Of a stretch of DNA of 64,000 bases, positions 10,591-22,227 are shown one piece after another. Position 1 is the stretch's first letter, and the number at the start of each line of letters is the position of its first letter. This stretch comes from Stachybotrys elegans. Lineage: Eukaryota > Ascomycota > Sordariomycetes > Hypocreales > Stachybotryaceae. The notes below the pieces were generated by a model that ran no database searches, was not told the origin of the DNA, and saw only the letters and a list, made by a program, of their open reading frames with translations. Location of the stretch: assembly GCA_020746835.1 (NCBI GenBank), contig JAGPNK010000027.1:186001-250000 (forward strand), given 5' to 3'. The position numbers and the translations under genes were made by a program.

Positions 10591-10893
10591 TATCAGACAG
10601 TTTAACGTTGCTCTTTCTTGCATTACCTACACGATGACATGCTTGATAACCGCTTAATATATTTGGAAGTCTAGCAATTGACCAAATTGAGAAGAAATGT
10701 ATACCTAGAGCCGCTCGATTGGTCCGGCGATGAAATGTGTATCCATTGGTTAGCCGACGCTCACCCAAATGCATGAGAATCAGGTCCTCAAATGATAAGC
10801 ATACACGATGGCGCTGGAAGCCAAGCTCCGTCCGACAGATTCAGTCAGTTTAAGTCCTTAGGCCAGTGCTAAACGTTGGTAAAGAAGACCATC
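10591..10893. other. intergenic, 303 bp
   Basis: Between the 3' ends of the ankyrin pseudogene and the HET gene (convergent). Nothing recognised. Confidence 0.5.
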
Positions 10894-12994
10894 TTAAAAT
10901 ATCGCAACTTCCTCATACTGACCATTTCCCAGCCAACTCTTCAGTACCTCATCCGTAATATTGGCATAGACCATGCCGATTCTCTGATACGCTCCCGGCC
11001 TTTCTGAGGCACCAAGAATGAGAAACACTTCTGCCCTAGAATTGTCATACATGGTGTACCAACCAGTATGTAAACAAATAACCGTGCTCTGGAATTGACC
11101 CTCATGCGGCCCGCCTCGCTTTGCAGAGATAAACTGGTTACCGCTCGCGTCCACAGCAGTACATGGCTCGATCCAGTCATCCATTTTCATCCCGCGCACC
11201 TTGTAATCTGTCACAAGCTCCCCTGTAGGTCCTCGAAGCTCGACTGGGGGTATGTCGGACTGTGTGTTGCTTGACTGAAAGGTCTTTGACATGTGCAAGA
11301 CCATCTTGCCAACTGATGCTTGGAGCTTGATACACCCTTGGGCCGGCCCGCTGTCATCTAGACCTCCATGTTGGACGTCGATCAAGAGAACCTTGCATGA
11401 AGGTGCGGGCGTTATATTGTTGTGCATGACCAGCCTATGCGCCGACATCCAGCTCCATGAGGGGTAGGGAATATCCTGGCCGAGGGGCTTGATTATGGGT
11501 GAATTGTCGTCGCTGTGCCAGCTCAGTCCAGAAATCATGTTCCCTTTCCAAAGGCCAGCTACGTATTCTTCATTGTACCTTTTTGCCAACAGCTTTGCAA
11601 CAGCTGACAGCGCAATCTGTCGATCTTTCTCGTACGTCAGCTGACGACCAGAATAGACCGTTACAATGTCTGCCCAAACGATGTACATCCTTCTCATACT
11701 CTGAGACTCTGGCCTCAACAGTTCAAGAAAGGCCATCTTGTTGTCAACGCCGAGGAGCCTATTTATCGGAGGGTATAGCGGGTTCGGATAGAGATCGTGG
11801 CCACACTCGCAGGCTGACAAGGTAGCACAGTCGAAAGTGACAGCTGAGGTGTAGCTGATGAGTCTGGACGAGAGCATTCGCTCTTGCATAGTCCAGCATC
11901 TGGTCGAGAGAGATTCCCTGATGTCGTGGAAAGAATGCTGTCGGAGATCGTGGACAGTTCGGATCCAAATATCACTGAAGGACTTCCCACCGAAGTCAAG
12001 CTCGACGCGCGAGGCAGAGTACACTTTTCTCTCTCTTCTCGGGGTGAGGAACCCTTCATCATCAGAAGAAGCAAGCGAGGCTGCAATCGTGACGTATGCA
12101 CCTCGATATATGCCCCCCATCTTGACTGACTCCTTCGCCCAGTCGTATCTGCCCAGTCAGCATGAGCCATTATAATGGTATTTGGACTCACAGATCATCT
12201 TGTAGGATGCACAAGGAATCAATCCAGATGTATTGAATACCAAGCTGTCTTGTGACCGTGACAGCATCTTGGAATGTTCTTGCCAAGTCCCCCATCTCAA
12301 TTCTGAGGAGACGGTCTGGCAGGTTGGCATTCGTGGTCGTGCACCAAGTTGTATCTCCCCACTATCGCTATTAGCTTCATGTCTTGTTTCTCGGGCGGGG
12401 ACTAACACGATGGCTCAGTGCGGTGTATCTCACCGACTTGAGCCCTTCCACGAGCCGTATTGACTCAGACCCTGGGTCCCCAAGATCAAGCAGACGTGCT
12501 GGATAATCCGTAACATCAACACGGCATTCTGGATGCTGCTCGTCGCATGTCTTCAGCCACGAGGTAATGGAACTTTGGATTGAAACACCGGTAGGTTCGG
12601 GCGCGATGTGGTTGGCCGTTCCGAGTTCCAATATTATGCTTGCGGGCAAGTCCGTAGGAGAAGCGCTGGAGACCTGGTTGGAACCTGCGGTGTCCTGTTC
12701 AGATTGACGGAAGATCTCCACAGCTCGGCCGCGTGATGTACTATTCTCTCCTGCTTCTACCCATGCGGCAAATATCACACTCCCAGGGCGAGCCGAGAAG
12801 TGAACTTGCCCGATGACTGAACCACAGCCATACTGCTTCAGGGCATTATGCACACACCAACAGGTCAAGCACCTCTCTTGGCCGGGGTTTTGCAACAGAT
12901 CCGCGTACTCGAGAGACCAAAAGGAGTGGCCAGGTTTTGGCTCAAGGTTGTTGCATAGCTGACAAGCACTGCTTCCTTGTGTTGTATCCAGCAT
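10894..12994 (-). CDS. HET-domain protein (heterokaryon-incompatibility type)
   Basis: Minus-strand exons 12994-12407, 12361-12192 and 12148-10894 give 670 residues; introns are 45 nt (gttagt/gatag) and 43 nt (gtgagt/gggcag). An in-frame TAA lies upstream, and the ATG at 12994 ([11 protein letters not shown]) is the first available. The HET domain shows its classic blocks, each restored by splicing: YTALSHRWGD (residues about 191-200), [15 protein letters not shown], then [24 protein letters not shown] Cys-rich N-terminus (CQLCNNL...[11 protein letters not shown]) precedes it, as in many HET proteins. HET domains trigger cell death or immunity-like responses on non-self recognition. The partner is not visible here. 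No break is seen, so the gene looks intact. Confidence 0.92.
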
Positions 12995-14342
12995 GGGACT
13001 GGCTTCGTTAGCAGCAATCTCCAAGCCATATACCACGTGCCGCTTCAGTTACCAGACTTGACGTCTCTGTTCTCTATCCTGTCGAGCAGGATATTGGAGC
13101 AAATGCCACCTGGTTCAAAGTCGAGTGACCCACACGGGATATTATTACTGGCTCTACAATATTCATTTATCAGATATGTCAATCACAAACCCCATTTCCG
13201 CAATGGAACCTCGTTAGGCTAGTCCACAGAAGCCGAGGGAGCAATGTTCAAAATAATCGATATTCTTCTGGCCATGTCTAGGTAGATGAACAAATATACA
13301 CTTTTTCCATAAGAAGTAGGACTCAGGTGGCACTGTTACAAGACCAATGAGTTTGGGTTGCCTGTTCTCGACTCCTAATCCTGTCAGTTACCCTATAGCT
13401 GTACTCTAGGTTCGATATAGACACAATGAAATCCTCCCCCTCTGTGTTGAAAGATTGGCATATCTTGCAGGATGATCAATCTCGAGTTATAGCGGAATGG
13501 AGAGTATGGGAGGGAAGATGATCTCTTCATGGAACATAAGTGCCGAAAAAGAATATCGAACCATGATATTGAAATGGGCAACCCCTTTCTGACAATCCCA
13601 CTTTGCACCCGGGATTCCGAGCACGTGTAATACGGATTAAGATGGTCATGATTGGCTGTGGAGTAAATAGGTCGGCGATGAGACGCAACGTCATTGTTAT
13701 TCGTCGACTCCCTAGTCCTGTCCTCGATTTTTGTCATCAACCCTGGCAAAGGCACCGAATCCAAGTATCGCATTGACCACTGACGTTGGCTGCATTAGGA
13801 AGTTCAAATGACTCGCCAAGCTTGGAATTGTCGGGGTCGGCACGGAACGAGCCAGACGCGCAGTCCTTTCCCTAGGAGTCCGGATGATTCCATCCGATCC
13901 TATCCCTGCTGGAGTATCAATTGGTATGTGCAAAGCATGTTCTGTGTGCTGATAGGAACCGCTAATATCCCTGCCAAGCCATCCACACACGTTGTTTTAC
14001 TTAGTTCTTCACTCACAATAGTTTGCATGGACTGTGGGGAGGAACGGGGGACAGATGCAATGAAACAGTATCCAAGCTTCCCATTCGGTATGGTATGCAC
14101 ATGCGAGTCTAAGGAGCGGCATCCTCGGTATACGCACACCCTTGCAGACAAATTTCCCCCCAATTGGGCTTGCCACCGTCCCGCATCCTTGATCTTGGGT
14201 GTCTGGGGTTCTCCACTGCTCAAGTCAAAAGGATCGCGAATTCCACCTCGGAATCCTCCTTTCGCCCCAAACTTCCTGTCCACCGACGCCAAGGTCATCC
14301 ACTACACCGTCGGCCTTGTCGAACCAATCGCATTGCCGCAAA
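12995..14342. other. intergenic, 1.35 kb
   Basis: Upstream of both the HET gene (minus) and the thioesterase gene (plus). The ORF at 13808-14467 has no domain and overlaps the thioesterase start in another frame, so it was not called. No repeat seen. Confidence 0.5.
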
Positions 14343-15142
14343 ATGGCACCCGGAAAGTTTTCCTCCCGCCTCCAGGCCTCTTCTTACCATGCCCCTGGAG
14401 GCGGAGACGCGTACAAGACGCTCCGCGAGAAGCTGATCAAGGAAATCCTCGCGCAAGGTTACGATGAGGCCACCATGCTTGAGCACGTGCGTAAGCCTGG
14501 ATCATCTTTGCCCCGGTATGAGGAGGAAACTGACTCAGACAGGGCGTATCCTGGGCTGGTGGGTTTTGTTTGCGTGTACAAACGCAAGATATGACCTCGT
14601 TAATCAGCAGCAGATGACCAAGACCCTTTCGGGCATATAATGAATGCGGGCTTCGGACACTTCTCCACCGCCTGCAACTTCCGCTTCTTCGAGAGCTTTG
14701 AAGAGCAGCTCGGCGACAAAATCGACGATCTCATCAAGGCCAAGGGGCTGGGCGTCATTATCAAGGCCATGACCATGAACCTGAAGCGCCCCGTCTCATA
14801 CCCCGATGCGGTAGGTGGAAGCGAGCTGACTCGTGTCGGGAGCCTACAGCTGACACAAGACTCGAGCTTATCGTTGCTGTGCGACTTGGCGAAGTCAAGC
14901 CTGACCGATACTTCTGCACAACCACCATGTGGTCCTTGACCCAGCAGGCCGTGGTTGCGGAGTCTTCCGGCTGGGTCGTATTTTTTGATTATCAAAGGGG
15001 CAAGATTGCCAACCTGGTGGAGGAGGGGGGTGTTTACAAGGATCTATACCAGGCACTCGCCGTCAAATGCCAGCGGATGAAGGAGGCTGCCGCAGCTTGG
15101 GATGCGGCTAACCCAAAAGCGAAGAAGGTTCACAAGCTGTAG
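14343..15142 (+). CDS. 4HBT-type (hotdog) acyl-thioesterase-like protein
   Basis: Proposed exons 14343-14490, 14611-14810 and 14867-15142, about 207 residues. The first intron (120 nt, gtaagc/cagcag) is well supported: it joins MLEHV to HDQDPFGHIMNAGF, the hotdog-fold active-site region (D-x-D/N-x-F-G-H-x-N). The next blocks are FRFFESFEEQ, KRPVSYPDA and DRYFCTTTMWS, matching fungal thioesterase/thiol ester dehydrase-isomerase proteins. The second intron starts at 14811 (gtaggt), but its acceptor is uncertain: 14867 gives the best protein (YPDALIVAVRLGEV), while 14843 is also in frame. No signal peptide, so cytosolic. It ends tail-to-tail, 95 bp from the haloperoxidase gene. Substrate unknown. 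Confidence 0.78.
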
Positions 15143-15237
15143 TTCTTGGCTTCCTATTTCATGAGTAGTTTATTGACGTCTATTGATCTATGGAGGGTCA
15201 GTTTATGTACCCGCTAACCCCGGACGCCACCATTAGA

Positions 15238-16280
15238 CTACAGATCCTCAGGCAGCTTCCATGGGGGGAGGACGTCAAAAATAGCAACATCACCCTCCAC
15301 GTCATACAGTTCACGGTCATTCGCCGGAATGGGCCGTGGGATGGTATAGCCAATGTGTCGCGCCATGCGCTCCATGAACAGGGTGGCCTCGTTGGCGTAG
15401 TACGGGAGCTGCCTCCTCATGTAGCCCTCGGGGACGTCGTCCCTGAGGTAAAACTGCCGGACATCCTCCACGTACAGTGTCGTCATGCCGTTGACGCCCA
15501 TTCGGCCGAGCATGCCAAACATGTTGGCGTACTGCGCAAGCGAGCACATGGCCCCCTGGTAGCCGAACCTGAAATTGGGATTCGTAGCTTTGGAGTCATT
15601 GTGGCGGCGGTGGTGATGCTCTGCCGCATCCTCAACGGTTAGGGTAACTCCGTCCTTGGAAGCTGAAAGCAGCTGCTCCAGGAGTGTCTCGTTTAGGTTA
15701 ACGTTGTCGCCTACGCCCCGGTCATTCCGCGTGGGGGCAGCTGGGCAGTTGATCCTGAACTGCACGGCATCGTCCGCAAAGTTGTCCAGGTTGATACGCG
15801 GGCCAGGGTGGACAAGACTGGCAGGGCCCAGCACGATGAGAATCTGAAAGGGAGTCAGCGCGCTGAACCAAGATGCATCCGACGCCGACCTTTACTCTCT
15901 TTGTGTTAAGGAGGTCCACTCACATTATCGTCACCAAAGTTCCAGACCTCCCGAGCTGCTTGGCCAATCTCTTCGTAGCTGATGTTACGGCCGGACCGGT
16001 TAATGTATCCTCGGTTTGCCAAAGCATTTATACCGGGGCACGAGGAGCGCCGGTAAAAGCCGTCACCAGAGCCGTTGACATGCTTCTCGTAGTAGTGCTC
16101 CTCGTCGAACACAAATGGTTCTTTGTACGGCACTGGATTCCTCGGATCTGGCACGTAGAGATCATTGTGGCCAATGGCCTCTTGATCACGGCTCACAAGG
16201 CTGCCATGCGTAAAGTAAGAGGGCGGGTATGCGGAGACACAAGGCACCGCCAATAGTAGTTTGATGAGAAGCGAGTTCAT
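15238..16280 (-). CDS. secreted haem haloperoxidase (chloroperoxidase-like, Peroxidase_2)
   Basis: Two minus-strand exons, 16280-15924 and 15843-15238, give 320 residues; the 80-nt intron has gtgagt and tttcag ends. The N-terminus MNSLLIKLLLAVPCVSA is a typical signal peptide. The proximal haem motif of the family is RRSSCPGINALANRGYI, where the usual P-C-P reads S-C-P and the ligand Cys is kept. Later blocks are GVTLTVEDAAEHHHRR, NPNFRFGYQG and the LPYYANEATLFMERMARHIGY tail. Fungal relatives use H2O2 for halogenation, epoxidation or peroxygenation of small molecules outside the cell. The next gene upstream is a secreted lipoxygenase, which produces hydroperoxides. Unspecific peroxygenase is an alternative name for the same fold. 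Confidence 0.88.
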
Positions 16281-16859
16281 GGTGATCTCGCGTGTCAGCA
16301 GGAAACGAGTAGGCTAGCAGTGAGACCAACGAGGCGTGAGTGACAGGAGGGTGAGACGTGTGTCAAAAAGAGGTAGCCAACCCATCTGAATAAGTAGCTG
16401 GGAGATGTCGTTTAGAACAAGGGCCGGCTCGTTCCTGGTCCTCGTTCATCCTCTGACCAAGGCCGAAGCACAAGCAAGTTCCCGCCCAAGACGTTGCATC
16501 GAGACATTGCTCCACATCGAGAAATGAATTCTGCAGGCTTCAGCTAGTTCCATGCGAACCCATCCATGTCATCGTGCCGCCCCTGGTCAACCCAAAAGTT
16601 CCCGCAAATCCTTGCCCTTGCACGGCTTCAGCCTCCTTCTTACCGGAGGGCCCGGTGGAGGGCTAGCGCTTGCGAGGACGGTGTGTTTCGTCATCTCAGC
16701 GCAGTCGAGTGCCAGCCAGCTCGTATGATGTGCACGAGTGTACCAATCGAAAGAAGGATCTCCTTTTGGTGTCTCCTAATAACATACAAAAGGGACCAGC
16801 TCCTCCTTAGAGATGATTATTGCCGACTGCGAGCTAGACGCCGATCCTCTTCAGTCAAT
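16281..16859. promoter_or_regulatory. divergent promoter region, haloperoxidase / lipoxygenase
   Basis: 579 bp between two head-to-head starts of secreted oxidative enzymes. No TATA box or repeated motif seen by eye; shared control is only an inference from orientation. Confidence 0.45.
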
Positions 16860-18698
16860 ATGGGTGGCTTTCACATGCTTCTCGGTGTGGCCACCGTTGC
16901 CCTTGCTGCCCCAGCGTCGTCATTCACCTCTAGTAGCTCGGTTGCCTTACCTACTCAACTCATGCTACCCCAGGATGACAGCAATGTCTCTGCTCGTATA
17001 GGAGAGGTTGAGCAAAGACAGACAGTTATATTGTACGGCCCTTCACTCATTGGCAATACATCCTTCTTCCCAACTGGTACTCTGGGGTCGCAGCTCTCCC
17101 TCCGTGACCAGCAGCAGTGGGCGAATGATTCAGCCTTCGTTCAGCAAGCCGCAGCACAGGAAGCCGCCGTGGTACTGCAAGCCATCCAGGAGGTAAGTGC
17201 GTGAATATGAAGTGTTGGCCAGCGTTAACTCTATCTCCAGCACGGTGGCCTCAACACTCTCGAGGACTTTGCCGTTTTGTACGATGGTCACTGGTCAGGA
17301 TCGGTGCCTCTTGGCATATCCCAAGGACAGTTGGGCAACTTGACTTCAGATCTTCTCTTCTCCATGGAGCGCTTGTCTGTCAACCCCTACGTGGTCCAGC
17401 GTCTTCATCCCACCAACGATGAACTGCCATTTGACGTGGACCCTGAGGTCATTCAGGAGCTGACTGCATCCACTCTCGCCTCACTTCACCGGGAAGGGCG
17501 ACTTTTCGTCGCGGACCATAGCTACCAGAGCGAGTACGTTGCCCAAGATGGCCGTTACTCTGCGGCCTGTACGGCGCTCTTCTACTTGGACAGCCGTTCA
17601 AACCAGTTCCTGCCAATCGCCATCAAGACAAATGTGGGCGCTGACTTGATCTACACGCCGCTTGATGACGCCAACGATTGGCTTCTGGCCAAGATCATGT
17701 TCAACGTAAATGATCTATTCCATGGCCAAATCTATCACCTCGCCAACTCTCATGCAGTCGCTGAAATCGTGTACTTGGCAGCTCTCCGAACACTCAGCAC
17801 GCGCCATCCTGTGCTTGTGCTCATGGATCGCTTGATGTTTCAAGCCTATGCTATCCGTCCGATCGGAGAGAGGATTTTATTCAACCAAGGGGGATTGTTT
17901 GACCAGAACTTTGCCTTCTCCAGCGAATACGCTCGGGTCTTTGCCCAAGACTTTTACCCAACAGTGGCGGGTCCGTTCCAGAGGAACTACTTTGAGTCCA
18001 ACCTTCGTATGAGGGGTATTATCGACGCAGACTATGGGCCTGAGTTGCCACATATTCCTTTCTACGAAGATGGCGCTAAGATTATTGGTGTCATCAGAGA
18101 CTTTGTCACGGCATTTGTCGACGCAACTTATGAGGCTGATGACAGTTTGTTGACCGACTGGGAACTGCAGGCTTGGGTCGCCGAAGCTAACGGTCCAGCG
18201 GAAGCTATCGACTTTCCCGAGACCATCAGCACCAAACAAGATTTAGTTGGAATCTTGTCGCATCTGGCTTGGCTCTCGGGAGTATCTCATCACGTCCTCA
18301 ACCAGGGCGACCCCGTAGCCACCTCGGGCGTCCTGCCTCTACACCCAGCCTCTCTCTACTCCCCTGTCCCCACCGAAAAGGGTGCCATTGACAGTGTGAT
18401 GCCCTGGCTCCCTGATGCGGAGAAGTCGATTGAGCAGATTTCTCTGCTTGCACGCTTCAACCGCCCACAAGTGGTTGAGACGAAGCAGACCACTGAATAC
18501 ATGTTTAGCTACCCTCCGCTACTTGCCGGGACTAATCCAGCGGTTTCTGCTGCCAACGATGCGTACAGGGAAGGGATGCACCTAATCAGTCAAGGGATTA
18601 ACACACGCACGTTTGACGAAAATGGTCTGAGCCAAGGAATGCCATTTATTTGGAGAGGCATGGATCCAGGTGTGATTCCTTTTTTTCTAAGTGTTTGA
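16860..18698 (+). CDS. secreted manganese lipoxygenase
   Basis: Two exons, 16860-17192 and 17241-18698, give 596 residues; the 48-nt intron has gtaagt and ctccag ends. A signal peptide is present (MGGFHMLLGVATVALAAPAS). The lipoxygenase metal-binding stretch has His272, His277 and His282 in FHGQIYHLANSH. The second ligand pair fits His461 and Asn465 (SHHVLN), and the protein ends in Val596 (PFFLSV). An Asn ligand plus a C-terminal Val, rather than Ile, is the pattern known for Mn-lipoxygenases, and the length is close to the take-all fungus enzyme. These enzymes peroxidise linoleic and linolenic acid outside the cell. The gene is divergent from a secreted haem peroxidase and upstream of a P450, so oxylipin chemistry is likely here. 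No damage seen. Confidence 0.92.
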
Positions 18699-19409
18699 GT
18701 ATTTAGTGCTATACAATACATCCTGCTTGGCTATATTCATTTACTGTCTTTGTGTAAGATGGCTGTGGACGTGAAGTCGGGCAACTAGCAGAACTTCTAG
18801 ATTTCTGACAGGCAGAGATGTAATGACCGGGGTGTCATATTTCGTGAAGGATGCTATCCCATCTGCCACGACTTAATCATAAGGAGGATACTGCCCTGGG
18901 TTAGAACCTCGGGCTACACCGCATCTAAACCACGTCGCCAAGACTTGCAGGTTAACTGTAGTCATGGATTCCTGGACTTCGTCGTCCACTATCTCACGCC
19001 GAGTCACACCATTTATGCAGCTAGAGATATCACGTACTAGCTCTGATACCCAGGGTTCGACCCTAGAGAGAAGCCGATTGAAATTTGGTACATATCAAAG
19101 GGCCAGGGTACTCATTTTCTAACTAAACTCCATCCAGACTCAGACGGCGCGGGGAGAACCGACGGGAACCCCATCAGAGAGGGGAAATCGGGAGAAATGC
19201 GGATGGATTCGCTTAAGTTTGTTTGTGACATCGGGCGTCTGCCTTCTTTTGGGTTACACCCCCGGATGGCTTAACCGAATATGTGGAACGCCGCGACTGA
19301 GGAGCTCAATATTGATTCTTGTACGTGAGGTGGTCAGTTGGTGGGCCTTCGACTCCGTTGGCTCTACGGAATTTCCCCCATGCATACGCTTTCAACCGAG
19401 AAAGTCAGG
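18699..19409. other. intergenic, 711 bp
   Basis: Lipoxygenase 3' flank and P450 promoter. A T-loop-like string at 19050-19066 is not part of a tRNA. Nothing else recognised. Confidence 0.5.
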
Positions 19410-21279
19410 ATGGGCGATGAACACAGCGTCGCCGCACGGCTACTCAAGGCTCTCTCGTCGGCACTTGACCGAATCCCAACGACCACAGTAGCAAGTGTTT
19501 TTGGGGCTGCAGCCGTCATTTTCCTCCTCGACACAATCCGCGCCTGGTTGCCCCTACGTCATGTGCCGGGGCCATTCTGGGCTGGCTTCTCCAAGTACTG
19601 GATGATACGTGCTTCTCTGCGCGGGGAACAGCCTTATGCAATCCAGGAGGCAAATGAAAAATATGGTATCTCAAACTTGGCTTGAGAGCTGTCTTATTCC
19701 GCCTTGCTAACGCCCAACAGGATCACTTGTGCGTATCGGACCCAACACGTTGGCGACTGACGACCCCGAGTTGCTGCGTCGCATGATGGCTGTCCACTCC
19801 AACTACTCCAGAGGCCCATGTGAGTTGGTAGCTTCCGAAACTGCTGTCACACTCATTCATTCTGTCTAGGGTACAATGCGCTCCGCTTTGAACCTGGCAA
19901 AGATAACCTTTTCTCAATGCGTGATGACGATGCTCATATGGTCTTGAGGAGAAAAATGGCGCCCGGTGTGAGTCTTGTCAAGAAACTATGCGAGCACCCT
20001 TGATTTATCGATTGACCTGCGATAATTAGTATTCTGGCAAAGAAAATATATCCATGGAAAGAACAGTCGACACGCATATTGCGCGACTTGTTGATCTGTT
20101 GGAGGCGAAATATCTCTCAACCTCAGAGGAATATCGGCCGTTCGATTTTGCTCAAAAGATCCAGTTCTTCACTCTGGACGTCATCAGTGACCTGGCTTTT
20201 GGACAGCCATTTGGCTACGTCGAGCAAGATGACGATGTATTCGACTTCATCAAAATCACTCGCTCCTTCTTCCCCATCACGCTTGTTATGGCCAATGTTC
20301 CATCTGTTGTCTCCTTGCTGCACTCTCGCCTGTTCCGTGGCATGTTACCAAAGGAGAGCGATAAAATTGGCTTTGGAGCCTTTATCGGGTTGGTTCTCCA
20401 TCGCTCAGCCGAGGCCGGCAGCTAACGAGGAATTAGAGTAGCAAATCGCAAGGTTGCGGAACGTTTCGAGCCAGATTCAGGGTCACACCCAGACATGCTC
20501 GGATCTTTTATTCGACATGGTCTTAGCAAAGAAGAGGCTTCCAGAGAAGCTTTATTAAACGTCGTGGCTGGAAGCGATACCACCGCAACCACTATTCGTC
20601 TGATGATGCTTCATCTCTTGAGCAACCCTGTCTCGTACAAGAAGCTTCAGGAAGAAATAGACCATGCCATCCAAGAGGGGAAGATATCTTCCCCCGTCAC
20701 CGACTCCGAAGCACGCCAACTCCCATATCTTCAAGCCGCTATCAAGGAAGGTCTCCGAATTAAGGCCCCTGCAGCCGGCCTACTTTCTAAAACCGTGCCT
20801 CCAGAGGGTGATGTCATTAATGGAATGTTTATTCCCGGTGGGACGCAGATTGGCACTTCTCCTTTCGGGGTATATCACTCGAAAACGATATTCGGCCCTG
20901 ATGCCAGCCTTTTTGTTCCCGAGCGCTGGCTCAGAGTGAATACAGAGAGGGCCGCTACCATGTCGAGTGTAGTTGACCTAGTGTTCTCGAGCGGCAAATA
21001 TCAGTGTCTTGGCAAGCCTGTGGCGTTCATGGAGCTCAATAAGATCTTTGTTGAGGTATGAAGCCCCCACAACGTGGTTCACATCAACTAACTTCTTGAA
21101 GCTGATGAGACGGTTCGACTTTGCCATGGCTCGCCCTGAAAAACCTTTACATATTGCCAATGCTGTAAGCGAAAGCCATACTGTAGTTGCCTTGGTCTAA
21201 TTTGAACTAGGGGATTTGGCTCATTGAAGATTTCCCAGTGCGAATGGTGAGGCGTGAAATTGGACATAATCCTACATGA
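19410..21279 (+). CDS. cytochrome P450 monooxygenase
   Basis: Seven exons: 19410-19665, 19721-19819, 19870-19967, 20030-20388, 20437-21055, 21102-21164 and 21211-21279, total 520 residues with all phases matching. An in-frame ATG at 19381 would add ten residues. There is an N-terminal membrane anchor (SVFGAAAVIFLLDTIRAWL) followed by the HVPGP hinge, so the enzyme is bound to the ER. Diagnostic motifs: I-helix VAGSDTTATT, K-helix IKEGLR (ExxR), PERW, and the haem loop FSSGKYQCLGK with Cys461. The C-terminal exon GIWLIEDFPVRMVRRE completes the fold. It looks like a class with pisatin demethylase and benzoate hydroxylases, but substrate cannot be read. Position just after a lipoxygenase allows a role in oxylipin or phytoalexin oxidation (inference). 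Confidence 0.92.
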
Positions 21280-22227
21280 ATCAAAACAGGAATGGCCTGA
21301 TGCATCCCGACATTGTCCGCTAGATGCCTTACTAGACTTAGGTCTCCATGTACTACATGACAGGCCAAGCCTCGGAGCATTCTTCTCGATACGAATGGGC
21401 GCTCGCTTAATCTGCGTCATGCGTGGTCTCAGCTGAAAATTAGGCAGCCCGAAGTTTTGCGTCTGCCTTGCTAGCAATTACCCATTTATCCGTTTCTCAT
21501 GACGCGCTTTAGCCTGTTCTACGGAACCAAGTTATATGATGGTTGTCAATCTTGTCATGTCCAATCATCGTGTCGTGTATGGGTTGGGATAAACAAGCTT
21601 CATTCTCTAACTGATATACGCTTGTTTCCATACCAGTAAGCTTATACCGTATCCAGTTATTGACAGGTGACACGTCCAGATTTGTAACGGAGTTCTGTTG
21701 CTCCAAGTCGTGTGGCCACCAATGGGAGAATTTCTTCCTCCAATAATGGTAATTAATTAAGTAGCTGGATGACTTGTCCGACAGCAAAGGTGGAGGGGCA
21801 AACAAGTCCCGACCTAACGTCCACCCAACATGCCATTCCTCGTACCCAAATCAAGGCCGGAGCGAAGACATGCCGAACCCATCTCGCGCCAGTCTCTCTT
21901 CTCAACCCTCCGTCGGCGGCTAACCGGCATTGCTTGAGCTTGGTAGAAGACTTTAGTGGTGGATTCCGTTCGTTGGATGACTTCTTGTCGAATTCCGCGG
22001 AACTCCTTTACCGTGGTGGTCTCTACTCACAGTAGTTAAGTTCTTATTGCTCAATTTAGGCAGTACTGAAGCAAATCTACTTGGAATGTACCATAGCTTG
22101 GGTTAGTAGCTCTACAGCTGCCGGAGAAATAGCGTGTATAAATAGAATAACAGGTCCAAGCCTTGGCATACCTGCAGCCTCTGCTATTTACCTTGTCCTA
22201 AGCTTGTAATTCCTTGGCATACGCAGA
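21280..22227. other. intergenic, 948 bp
   Basis: P450 3' flank and feruloyl esterase promoter; only the TATA box at 22137 stands out. Confidence 0.5.
22137..22144 (+). promoter_or_regulatory. TATA box of feruloyl esterase gene
   Basis: TATAAATA, 84 bp before the ATG at 22228. Confidence 0.6.

Noticed and set aside
13808..14467. 219-codon plus-strand ORF
   Set aside because: Low-complexity translation, no domain; overlaps the thioesterase first exon in a different frame.
19030..19075. tRNA-like T-arm string (GGTTCGACC)
   Set aside because: No 7-base loop with 5-bp stem, and no D-arm, anticodon arm or acceptor pairing around it. Similar strings near 5450 and 8235 fail in the same way.
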